Shown here: positions 1 through 4,749 of the stretch, one piece after another
Layout of the letters: the number at the start of each line of letters is the position of its first letter
How positions within the stretch are numbered: the first letter of the stretch is position 1
Assembly: GCA_002732675.1 (NCBI GenBank)
Contig: NVRR01000017.1
Span: 1,899-7,635, forward strand
Reading direction: 5' to 3'
Length of the DNA stretch: 5,737 nt
Origin: Sneathiella sp.
GTDB lineage: Bacteria; Pseudomonadota; Alphaproteobacteria; Sneathiellales; Sneathiellaceae
Translations under genes and position numbers: made by a program
Notes under the pieces: model-generated
What the model was told of the DNA's origin: nothing
The model's input: only the letters and a program-made list of their open reading frames with translations
Database searches by the model: none

Positions 1-1
1 T

Positions 2-109
2 TTTTCCGTTGTAAAGGCTGATAATATTGACGCCGCCGTCGCCATTGCGAAAACCTGCCCCTTTATGAGTATGGGCACCATCGAGGTCGCGGAAATGTTA
101 CAGATGTAA
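2..109 (+). CDS. YCII-related domain protein, C-terminal fragment (5' end outside window)
   Basis: An open frame enters from the left edge and ends at a TAA at 107-109, giving the last 36 residues. The fragment reads as a helix rich in Asp, Ala and Ile (ADNIDAAVAIAKTCP), then a short strand ending in GTIEVAEM. In YCII/DGPF-domain proteins the C-terminal end has this form: a segment like 'xxDEAxxxAxxxP', then a Gly and a 'xxEVRPx' strand. The family has a ferredoxin-like fold. Many members are of unknown function, and some occur fused to or beside sigma-70-type factors. The conserved N-terminal part that would confirm the family lies outside the window, so the call rests on this short piece. 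The gene is convergent with the VOC gene, with a hairpin between them. Confidence 0.6.
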   Translation, partial: FSVVKADNIDAAVAIAKTCPFMSMGTIEVAEMLQM

Positions 110-121
110 TCCGGCTTTGAG

Positions 122-149
122 TGAGGTCATGACGCGCGTCGTGGCCTCA
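122..149. terminator. Hairpin between convergent genes, probable bidirectional terminator
   Basis: The left arm TGAGGTCATGAC and the right arm GTCGTGGCCTCA pair along about 12 positions around a GCGC loop, with two G-U wobbles when read as plus-strand RNA. It sits in the 48-base gap between the stop of the YCII-type gene (109) and the stop of the VOC gene (158), the usual place for a shared terminator. Neither side is followed by a clear T run, so it is not a textbook intrinsic terminator. It may act only as a 3' end stabiliser. Confidence 0.5.
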
Positions 150-157
150 TGGCCCGG

Positions 158-547
158 TCAGACGATTTGTCCGTCGGTCTCTGGCCCGACAAAATCCACA
201 TGGATATGATTGCCGTCAGGGTCAAAAACATTCACCTGGAGGATTTCAAATTCCGGTACGCGGCCAAGTTTATACGTCACGCCGGTTTTCTCCAGCGCTT
301 GAATAAAAGAGGCGAACCCTGTCGCCGAAAACGCGAAATGCTCCAACTTTGGATCTTCGCCCGCGGCGGGCTCTTCCACCCCGATCAGATGCACGGCGGC
401 TTGTTCTCCGGCGTAAAGCCAGGCGCCCGGAAACGGAAATGGCGGCCGTTTGCCGGACGTCATGCCGAGGATATCCTCATACCACGCGACCATATTCTCA
501 AGGTTGGCGGTGCGGATATTGACGTGATCTAACCTGCCGAGCTGCAT
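158..547 (-). CDS. VOC superfamily (glyoxalase/bleomycin-resistance fold) protein
   Basis: This is a 129-residue single-domain member of the vicinal oxygen chelate superfamily, which includes glyoxalases, dioxygenases and antibiotic-resistance proteins. The start has the hallmark LDHVNIRTANLENMVAWYED (residues 6-25), in which His8 is the usual first metal ligand. LEHFAF (68-73) carries His70 at the usual second half-site. The last strand is DPDGNHIHVDF (109-119). Where glyoxalases and FosA-type enzymes have Glu after 'DPxGxxI', this protein has His116, so the metal site would be His-rich or altered. The substrate cannot be told from sequence. The start is well supported: AAGGAGGG at 554-561 lies six bases upstream of the ATG. 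The gene is divergent from the GFA-type gene across 137 bases, where I see no convincing promoter for this strand. Confidence 0.85.
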   Translation of the reverse strand: MQLGRLDHVNIRTANLENMVAWYEDILGMTSGKRPPFPFPGAWLYAGEQAAVHLIGVEEPAAGEDPKLEHFAFSATGFASFIQALEKTGVTYKLGRVPEFEILQVNVFDPDGNHIHVDFVGPETDGQIV

Positions 548-684
548 GATATTCCCTCCTTATCTTTGATCATTTCCAGATATTAGATCGCTCTTTTTGG
601 CAAAGCCAGCTCTCTTTCCTATTGCGAGAACGAAAACGCCGGATTACCCTGCAAAGCCTATTTAAATCGGTGGAGGTGTAAAAT

Positions 685-1107
685 ATGTCAGGAACAGAAC
701 GGCAGGGTGCATGTCTGTGCGGCGACGTTAAAATTACCGCGAAAATGTCCGAAAACGGCGTTGGCGTCTGCCATTGCAGCACCTGCAGAAAATGGGGCGG
801 CGGCCCTTTTTTGAGCACAGATTGCGGGACGGATGTCGCCCTGATGGGGGAGGAGAATATCGGGGTTTTTAATTCCTCCGACTGGGCGGAACGCGGCTTT
901 TGCAAGAAATGCGGAACCCATCTCTTCTACCGCCTTAAGGAGACGGGGCAGTATATTGTCCCGATGGGATTGTTTGAAAATGGCGACGACTTTGTCCTCG
1001 ATCATCAGATTTTCATCGATGAAAAACCCGCCTTTTATTCCTTCGCCAATGAGACAACCGATATGACGGGCGCCGAAGTCTTCGCCAAATTTGCGCCACC
1101 CTCATGA
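685..1107 (+). CDS. GFA-family (glutathione-dependent formaldehyde-activating enzyme/centromere protein V-like) zinc protein
   Basis: This 140-residue protein has the full cysteine pattern of the GFA domain (Mss4-like fold): GACLCGDV (Cys10, Cys12), CHCSTC (Cys29, Cys31, Cys34) and CKKCGTHLF (Cys73, Cys76). These seven cysteines are the zinc ligands known from the structure of Gfa. The family was named for an enzyme reported to join formaldehyde and glutathione, but most small bacterial members have no proven activity, so I would not assign formaldehyde metabolism. There is no signal peptide or membrane segment, which suggests a cytoplasmic protein. The start is supported by GGAGGT at 672-677, seven bases before the ATG. 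It appears monocistronic, being divergent from the VOC gene and convergent with the acetyltransferase gene. Length is normal for the family. Confidence 0.88.
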   Translation: MSGTERQGACLCGDVKITAKMSENGVGVCHCSTCRKWGGGPFLSTDCGTDVALMGEENIGVFNSSDWAERGFCKKCGTHLFYRLKETGQYIVPMGLFENGDDFVLDHQIFIDEKPAFYSFANETTDMTGAEVFAKFAPPS

Positions 1108-1183
1108 CAGGGTTAAATCGTACTGTCAGCTCTCTCGCCAACAACAGACATCAAAATGACTTGTATAAATCTGACAACGAGTT

Positions 1184-1208
1184 CGGCTCTGTGCCAATAG
1201 TGGTCAAT
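1184..1208 (-). repeat. Possible degenerate copy of the short intergenic repeat also seen at 2110-2137
   Basis: Read on the minus strand, this segment resembles the dyad at 2110-2137: both have a T-G-x-C-C start, a central TATTGG or TATGGG, a CA, and a run ending in AG-GCC. The agreement is partial and needs gaps. The segment lies in the 125-base gap between the GFA gene and the acetyltransferase gene, which otherwise shows nothing clear apart from weak inverted repeats. The two possible copies would be in opposite orientation around the acetyltransferase gene. Confidence 0.25.
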
Positions 1209-1232
1209 TTCAGAACCGGAGCTAAATTCATT

Positions 1233-2024
1233 TTAGCGCGTAAATCTGTTGGCTCCAGCGGTGGCGCCGCCACACTTCAGTGAAGGGCTTAACTTCAGCC
1301 CCGATGCTTCAACCATTCTTCGGGACGGTATGTTGCTCTCGGTGACAAGTTCATAGACGGTTTCCGCACCAAGCAATGAAAAGCAATTTGAAACCATCTT
1401 GGCATTGACGTATTTGCCCAGTTTTTTGCCGCGATGATTAGGAGAAACTGCAACCAATCCTCCCCATGCTGATTTATGGTATTGGCTGAAATTATTGTGG
1501 GGAAGATACCCATGCGCCGTCGCAGCGACCTCACCTTTTTCATCATTAACAACAACTGTCGTTACTTGGCCGAATTCACCTGCCAGCATTGCACCGGAAA
1601 ATGGGGATATACCATTGGCCACCATGAATGCCTGTATCTTTCTTGTCTCTGGATGTTCACCGCTTTCAAGTAACGGCGTTTCACAAAACCCATTCGGCAA
1701 GCCATCGGCCACAATTGCTGAAACTTTCTCATGCGAGTCTGCTCGGTTCGCCAAAAATACGTCCCAAAGATCGAGCCTATAACCATGTTCTGAAAGCGTC
1801 TTGGTAATCCCATCGACTTGGGCGGAACGTATTAAGCGAAATGCGAATACTTTGTCACGTTCGAGGAATTTAAGAATGATATCCCAGCCCAGTCGGTCCG
1901 GATCATCGGTTCCAAGGCTGCGACCGGAATTGCACGCGCCCGGTGTCGCCGCCATCCAATCGAATGCGCGTTCGGCGATTTCTTGCAGAGCAATTTGCTG
2001 ATCCGTGCCGATGTAGCCAGCCAT
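1233..2024 (-). CDS. GNAT-family N-acetyltransferase with long N-terminal extension
   Basis: The protein has 263 residues. The C-terminal third is a GNAT domain: a beta-strand GGLVAV (188-193) runs into SPNHRGKKLGKYVNAKMV (194-211), in which R198-G199-K200 and G203-K204 form the acetyl-CoA pyrophosphate-binding loop. ESNIPSRRMVEASGL (229-243) is the usual following helix. Residues about 155-172 look like the preceding strands. Residues 1-120 match no domain I can name; the arrangement could hide a second, degenerate GNAT fold. The acceptor substrate is unknown. The start is supported by GAGGGGAG at 2031-2038, six bases before the ATG. A hand count over 1321-1920 gives about 47.5% GC, well below acuI, so recent transfer is possible, though neighbouring usg is similarly AT-rich. 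No partner gene shares its strand nearby. Confidence 0.8.
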   Translation of the reverse strand: MAGYIGTDQQIALQEIAERAFDWMAATPGACNSGRSLGTDDPDRLGWDIILKFLERDKVFAFRLIRSAQVDGITKTLSEHGYRLDLWDVFLANRADSHEKVSAIVADGLPNGFCETPLLESGEHPETRKIQAFMVANGISPFSGAMLAGEFGQVTTVVVNDEKGEVAATAHGYLPHNNFSQYHKSAWGGLVAVSPNHRGKKLGKYVNAKMVSNCFSLLGAETVYELVTESNIPSRRMVEASGLKLSPSLKCGGATAGANRFTR

Positions 2025-2109
2025 CTCAGTCTCCCCTCAAGACAGTGTTTCTAAAGATAACACATAAATCCACTATCAGTACTAGTAGCTCAAGATTAAC
2101 AGTTAGGTG

Positions 2110-2137
2110 ATGTCCCTTATGGGTCATAAGTGAGCCA
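2110..2137. repeat. Short dyad-symmetric intergenic element (CTTATG-GGT-CATAAG)
   Basis: A perfect 6-bp inverted repeat, CTTATG (2116-2121) and CATAAG (2125-2130), surrounds GGT within the longer segment ATGTCCCTTATGGGTCATAA. It lies in the 259-base gap between the divergent acetyltransferase gene and the TfoX-like remnant. It resembles a short dyad that, from memory, recurs in proteobacterial spacers, but I cannot confirm that here. It could also be an operator for either gene. In the rest of the gap (2025-2283) I see no RNA gene and no convincing promoter; TATACT at 2165-2170 lacks a matching -35 box. Confidence 0.35.
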
Positions 2138-2283
2138 GTGGAGCGGGTCTATTGGTTGGTCTGCTATACTCTTCACAGCCGACGCTATTTTTAGCTTTAC
2201 CGCAGCCAATTTGTGCCGTGTCAGATTGCGTCGGAGCTATTACACATCCTCATGACAGTGTATGCTGAGGTGAGGAGGCGTTG

Positions 2284-2413
2284 ATGGCGGAACCTTATCT
2301 GACCGATCTCAGAAGTATATTGGCTCAGGCTTTGGGCGAGGATGGGGAAGAGGTTGTCTGCAAGCATTTCTTCAGTGGCGCCGCCGCTCCGTTATTTCCC
2401 CAAAACGCCGGTC
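2284..2413 (+). pseudogene. TfoX/Sxy-family gene remnant with internal out-of-frame deletion
   Basis: An ATG at 2284 follows a strong GAGGAGG ribosome binding site with five bases between, and opens a frame reading MAEPYLTDLRSILAQALGED and then EVVCKHFFSGAAA (residues 23-35, to 2388). This matches the N-terminal part of small TfoX/Sxy-like proteins. The original frame then runs through unrelated residues to a TAG at 2458-2460, giving only 58 residues. In the next frame, 2384-2413 reads PLRYFPKTPV, matching the 'PLRYFPKxPVKKDYVVLP' segment that normally lies some 30-40 residues further on in this family. The gene has therefore lost its middle (inferred about 30-40 codons, not a multiple of three) and its 3' end, which stops at the usg stop codon. 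Sxy/TfoX proteins are competence regulators in Gammaproteobacteria; the role of the short alphaproteobacterial members is unclear. The remaining 58-codon frame could still be translated. The family consensus is from memory. Confidence 0.68.
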
Positions 2414-2675
2414 AATGCAGTTTGTATTCGGTGTTAATATGGCGAAATTCGTTGGGGTAGATAAGTTTGTTAGAGGCGTACCGGACGGAGTGAAGCTTTC
2501 CGTCGAGCTTGTCTTCCCAGAAATCGAGGAATTTCTTCAACGTCGGGTATTTCGGCGCCAGGTCATATTCCTGCCAGATATAAGTCTGCAGCAATTCAGG
2601 ATAATCAGGCAGATGATACAAAATCTCCGCTGTTGTCAGCACATAACCACGTAGTTTTTTCTCCATTTCCTGCAT
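2412..2675 (-). CDS. usg: Usg-like family protein
   Basis: This is an 87-residue protein of the Usg family, named for the gene upstream of trpF in the Caulobacter trpFBA operon. Its molecular function is unknown. Conserved blocks visible are YVLTTAEILYHLPDYP (11-26), WQEYDLAPKYP (34-44) and FLDFWEDKLDGKLHSVR (49-65), and the protein ends in YKLH, so it looks full length. A longer frame begins at a GTG at 2699, but AAGGAG at 2682-2687 sits six bases before the ATG at 2675, and the family similarity begins after that ATG, so I take the ATG. No signal peptide or membrane segment is seen. There is no trp gene next to it: it is divergent from acuI and convergent with the TfoX remnant. No T-rich terminator follows its stop. 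Confidence 0.88.
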   Translation of the reverse strand: MQEMEKKLRGYVLTTAEILYHLPDYPELLQTYIWQEYDLAPKYPTLKKFLDFWEDKLDGKLHSVRYASNKLIYPNEFRHINTEYKLH

Positions 2676-2681
2676 TGTGTA

Positions 2682-2687
2682 CTCCTT
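2682..2687 (-). promoter_or_regulatory. Ribosome binding site that fixes the usg start
   Basis: On the minus strand AAGGAG is followed by TACACA and then ATG at 2675. This spacing favours the ATG over the in-frame GTG at 2699, which would place the Shine-Dalgarno sequence inside the coding region. Confidence 0.75.
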
Positions 2688-2742
2688 TTTTAAAGCCACG
2701 CCGGGCTCAAGGAATTAGGCGTTTCTTTGGGCCCATTACCTA

Positions 2743-2770
2743 ATATTAGAATAAAATTATTAACAATCAA
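2743..2770 (-). promoter_or_regulatory. Candidate promoter for usg
   Basis: On the minus strand TTGATT (2765-2770) and TAATAT (2743-2748) are separated by 16 bases in a very AT-rich stretch upstream of usg. Each box matches the sigma-70 consensus at four of six positions. It would give a leader of roughly 60 bases. Identical TTGGGCCC octamers lie on either side (2727-2734 and 2776-2783), possibly operator-like. Confidence 0.35.
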
Positions 2771-2804
2771 TTGCCTTGGGCCCTGACCCTATGCGAATTT
2801 CTGT

Positions 2805-2833
2805 TTCGCTATGGTTCGCGGGCGGGCTATAAG
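2805..2833 (+). promoter_or_regulatory. Candidate promoter for the acryloyl-CoA reductase gene
   Basis: TATAAG at 2828-2833 is a good -10 box. The -35 position, 17 bases upstream (TTCGCT, 2805-2810), is weak. The transcript would start near 2840, with about 30 bases of leader before the ATG at 2871. That leader has only a poor Shine-Dalgarno match (GGGA near 2860). Confidence 0.35.
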
Positions 2834-2870
2834 ATGGGGAATCTAAACAACAAAAAACGGGACAGCATTT

Positions 2871-3860
2871 ATGAGCGATACCTTCAGAGCCCTGGTCATT
2901 GAGGATCAGGACGGCAAGCAGAAAGCGACTTTCAAAGACCTTACCCTGAGCGATCTGCCGGATGAGGATGTGCTGGTGGAGGTGTCCTATTCCACATTGA
3001 ATTACAAGGATGGTCTGGCGGTTTGCGGTAAAGGCATCGCCCGGCGCCTGCCCATGGTTGGCGGCGTCGATCTGGCGGGGACCGTGCTGGAAAGTGCGTC
3101 CGATGAGTTCAAACCCGGCGATAAAGTCATCGTCAATGGCTTTGGACTGTCGGAGCTGCATTGGGGCGGTTATTCCCAAAAACAGCGGCTTAGCTCCGAC
3201 TGGCTGATCAAACTCCCGGATGCTTTCACCGGGCAGGAAGCCATGTCCGTTGGCACCGCGGGCTATACCTCCATGCTCTGCGTGCTGGCCCTCGAAAAAG
3301 CCGGGGTGACGCCGGACAAGGGTGAGGTGCTGGTTACCGGTGCAGCGGGCGGTGTTGGCTCCTTCGCCGTCGCGCTGCTGGCGAAACTTGGCTATACGGT
3401 TGTGGCGTCAAGCGGGCGGGCGGAGACCCATGACTATTTGAAAAAACTCGGCGCGGCTTCGGTCATCAGCCGCGAAGAAACCATCGGCAAAGGGCGGACC
3501 TTCGGTAAGGAACGTTGGGCTGGCGCCATCGATAGCGTCGGCAGCAGCATCCTCGCGGCTGTTATTGGCCAGATGAAATATGGCGGCGCGGTGGCTGCCG
3601 TTGGTCTTGCGGGCGGTACGGATCTGCCGACATCGGTCTTGCCGTTTATCCTGCGCGGTGTCTCGCTCCTCGGCGTTGACAGCGTCATGGCGTCGAAAGC
3701 TATCCGAAAGGAAGCCTGGGACCGGCTCGCGACCGATCTTGATAAATCATTGTTTGCGGACATGATCACGGTCGAGCCCATGAGCAATCTTCCGGCGCTG
3801 GCCGAACAGATCCTCAAAGGTCAGATCAAGGGCCGTGTGGTTATTGATGTGAACGCTTAA
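2871..3860 (+). CDS. acuI: Acryloyl-CoA reductase (NADPH), AcuI/YhdH-type MDR protein
   Basis: This 329-residue zinc-independent medium-chain dehydrogenase/reductase closely resembles E. coli YhdH along its whole length. The N-terminal catalytic domain carries STLNYKDGLAVCGKG (41-55) and the GVDLAGTV block (65-72). HWGGYSQ (97-103), VGTAGYTSMLCV (127-138) and the nucleotide-binding VTGAAGGVGS (155-164) follow. SSGR (180-183) sits after the next strand, where AcuI enzymes bind the NADPH 2'-phosphate. VGLAGGTDLP and VLPFILRGVSLLGVDSVM (256-273) are further signature segments. AcuI enzymes reduce acryloyl-CoA to propionyl-CoA, which removes toxic acrylate in DMSP and 3-hydroxypropionate metabolism; YhdH has the same activity. 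No DMSP lyase or other acu gene is adjacent, so the physiological role here is open. The start is the only plausible ATG before the conserved FRALVIEDQDG, though its ribosome binding site is poor. The stop overlaps that of cysQ. Confidence 0.9.
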   Translation: MSDTFRALVIEDQDGKQKATFKDLTLSDLPDEDVLVEVSYSTLNYKDGLAVCGKGIARRLPMVGGVDLAGTVLESASDEFKPGDKVIVNGFGLSELHWGGYSQKQRLSSDWLIKLPDAFTGQEAMSVGTAGYTSMLCVLALEKAGVTPDKGEVLVTGAAGGVGSFAVALLAKLGYTVVASSGRAETHDYLKKLGAASVISREETIGKGRTFGKERWAGAIDSVGSSILAAVIGQMKYGGAVAAVGLAGGTDLPTSVLPFILRGVSLLGVDSVMASKAIRKEAWDRLATDLDKSLFADMITVEPMSNLPALAEQILKGQIKGRVVIDVNA

Positions 3861-4627
3861 GGGCGACCTTTGGCAATGAAATAGGGATTGTCGTGGCCGT
3901 CTTTGCCGTAGAGCAAGGGCGTGCCATCGACGGTTTCGACAACGCCGCCCGCCGCCTCCAATATGGCCTGACCGGCGCCGATATCCCATTCCATGGTGCG
4001 GCCAAAGCGCGGGTAGAGGTCGGCTTTGCCCTCTGCTAAAAGGCAGAGTTTCAGCGAAGAGCCCGCAGAGATCAGCTCCGCCACCTCGAATTTTGCAATA
4101 TAATCGTCGGTCTCCGCCGTCCGGTGGGAGCGACTGGCAACCACCGTCAAGCCTTCAGGTGGCGGCGTCCGGGTCGCAATCGGCTGCGGCGTCGCATCGC
4201 CATCCTGCCGCCAGACTTTGTTCGGACCCTCCGCGAAATAGGTGATGTTAGTGACCGGGATATGGATGACGCCCATGGTGGGGCGGCCATGTTCGATCAG
4301 GGCAATATTGACCGTAAACTCCCCGCGCTTATGAACAAATTCCTTGGTCCCGTCGAGCGGGTCGACAAGCCAGAAAACACCGCCCGACAAATCCACCACA
4401 TCTCCGGCGGCATTACTTTCCTCGGCCAGCACCGGAATGTCCGGCGTGATTTTAGCGAGGCCAGCCAGGATGATTTTTTCCGCCGCCACATCGGCCTCGG
4501 TCACCGGAGAGGAGTCAGACTTGGTTTTGACGTCGAAGTCCTGCTGATAGATTGTCAGTATTTTGTCGCCAGCTTCGCGGGCAATCTCTGTAATTGCGGC
4601 TGTGAGCGCAGGCCGATCCAAATCCAT
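3857..4627 (-). CDS. cysQ: 3'(2'),5'-bisphosphate nucleotidase CysQ
   Basis: This is a 256-residue member of the lithium-sensitive inositol monophosphatase superfamily. SPVTEADVAAE (40-50), the metal-binding Glu pair EE (69-70), DPLDGTKEF (89-97) and EWDIGAGQAILEAAGG (213-228) supply the Mg ligands and phosphate site. The 'DGTKEF' form is typical of CysQ rather than of inositol monophosphatases. CysQ hydrolyses 3'-phosphoadenosine 5'-phosphate to AMP, clearing a by-product of sulfate assimilation (PAPS reduction), and acts in the cytoplasm or at the inner membrane face. The frame is open back to an ATG at 4735, but that adds 36 residues unlike the family. The ATG at 4627 has AAGGA (4636-4640) eight bases upstream and begins with MDLDRPAL, so I chose it. 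The gene is divergent from fdhD and its stop overlaps that of acuI. No cys operon is present. Confidence 0.92.
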   Translation of the reverse strand: MDLDRPALTAAITEIAREAGDKILTIYQQDFDVKTKSDSSPVTEADVAAEKIILAGLAKITPDIPVLAEESNAAGDVVDLSGGVFWLVDPLDGTKEFVHKRGEFTVNIALIEHGRPTMGVIHIPVTNITYFAEGPNKVWRQDGDATPQPIATRTPPPEGLTVVASRSHRTAETDDYIAKFEVAELISAGSSLKLCLLAEGKADLYPRFGRTMEWDIGAGQAILEAAGGVVETVDGTPLLYGKDGHDNPYFIAKGRP

Positions 4628-4635
4628 TCGGGGTA

Positions 4636-4640
4636 TCCTT
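4636..4640 (-). promoter_or_regulatory. Ribosome binding site that fixes the cysQ start
   Basis: On the minus strand AAGGA lies eight bases before the ATG at 4627. It supports this start over the in-frame ATG at 4735, which would prepend 36 residues not seen in CysQ proteins. Confidence 0.65.
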
Positions 4641-4664
4641 GAGCAGAAACATTTTGCTGGCCGT

Positions 4665-4692
4665 ACCATACTGAATAATTCTGATCTGTCAC
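4665..4692 (-). promoter_or_regulatory. Candidate promoter for cysQ
   Basis: On the minus strand GTGACA (4687-4692, five of six matches to TTGACA) and TATGGT (4665-4670, four of six to TATAAT) are 16 bases apart. Transcription would begin about 30 bases before the chosen ATG. If this promoter is used, the longer open frame back to 4735 would not be transcribed from it. Confidence 0.4.
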
Positions 4693-4749
4693 CAATGGAT
4701 CGCAAAAGAACAGCCTTTACTTGAACGGAATTCATCCCATTATAGGACC

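Noticed and set aside
149..532. Plus-strand open frame of 127 codons opposite the VOC gene
   Set aside because: No ribosome binding site or recognisable family, while the opposite strand has a clear VOC protein with a strong ribosome binding site. It is an antisense shadow.
622..650. Possible promoter TTGCGA/TACCCT for the GFA gene
   Set aside because: The -10 box matches at only three positions, which is not distinguishable from background.
1105..1128. Inverted repeat TGACAG/CTGTCA as a terminator for the GFA gene
   Set aside because: The stem is only six pairs with a 12-base loop, includes the stop codon, and has no T run after it.
1221..1237. Inverted repeat GCTAAA/TTTAGC at the 3' end of the acetyltransferase gene as a terminator
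   Set aside because: Short AT-rich stem overlapping the stop codon, with no T tract following on the minus strand; too weak to call.
1100..2258. Exact 11-base direct repeat CCTCATGACAG at 1100-1110 and 2248-2258, flanking the acetyltransferase gene like a target-site duplication
   Set aside because: In 5.7 kb several 11-base matches are expected by chance (about 16 million position pairs against 4.2 million possible 11-mers). One copy includes the GFA stop codon, and no transposase or terminal inverted repeats are present.
2676..2699. GTG start for usg at 2699
   Set aside because: The Shine-Dalgarno AAGGAG lies within this extension and is spaced for the ATG at 2675.
4628..4735. N-terminal extension of cysQ from the ATG at 4735
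   Set aside because: The extra 36 residues do not resemble CysQ, and a proper ribosome binding site precedes the ATG at 4627.
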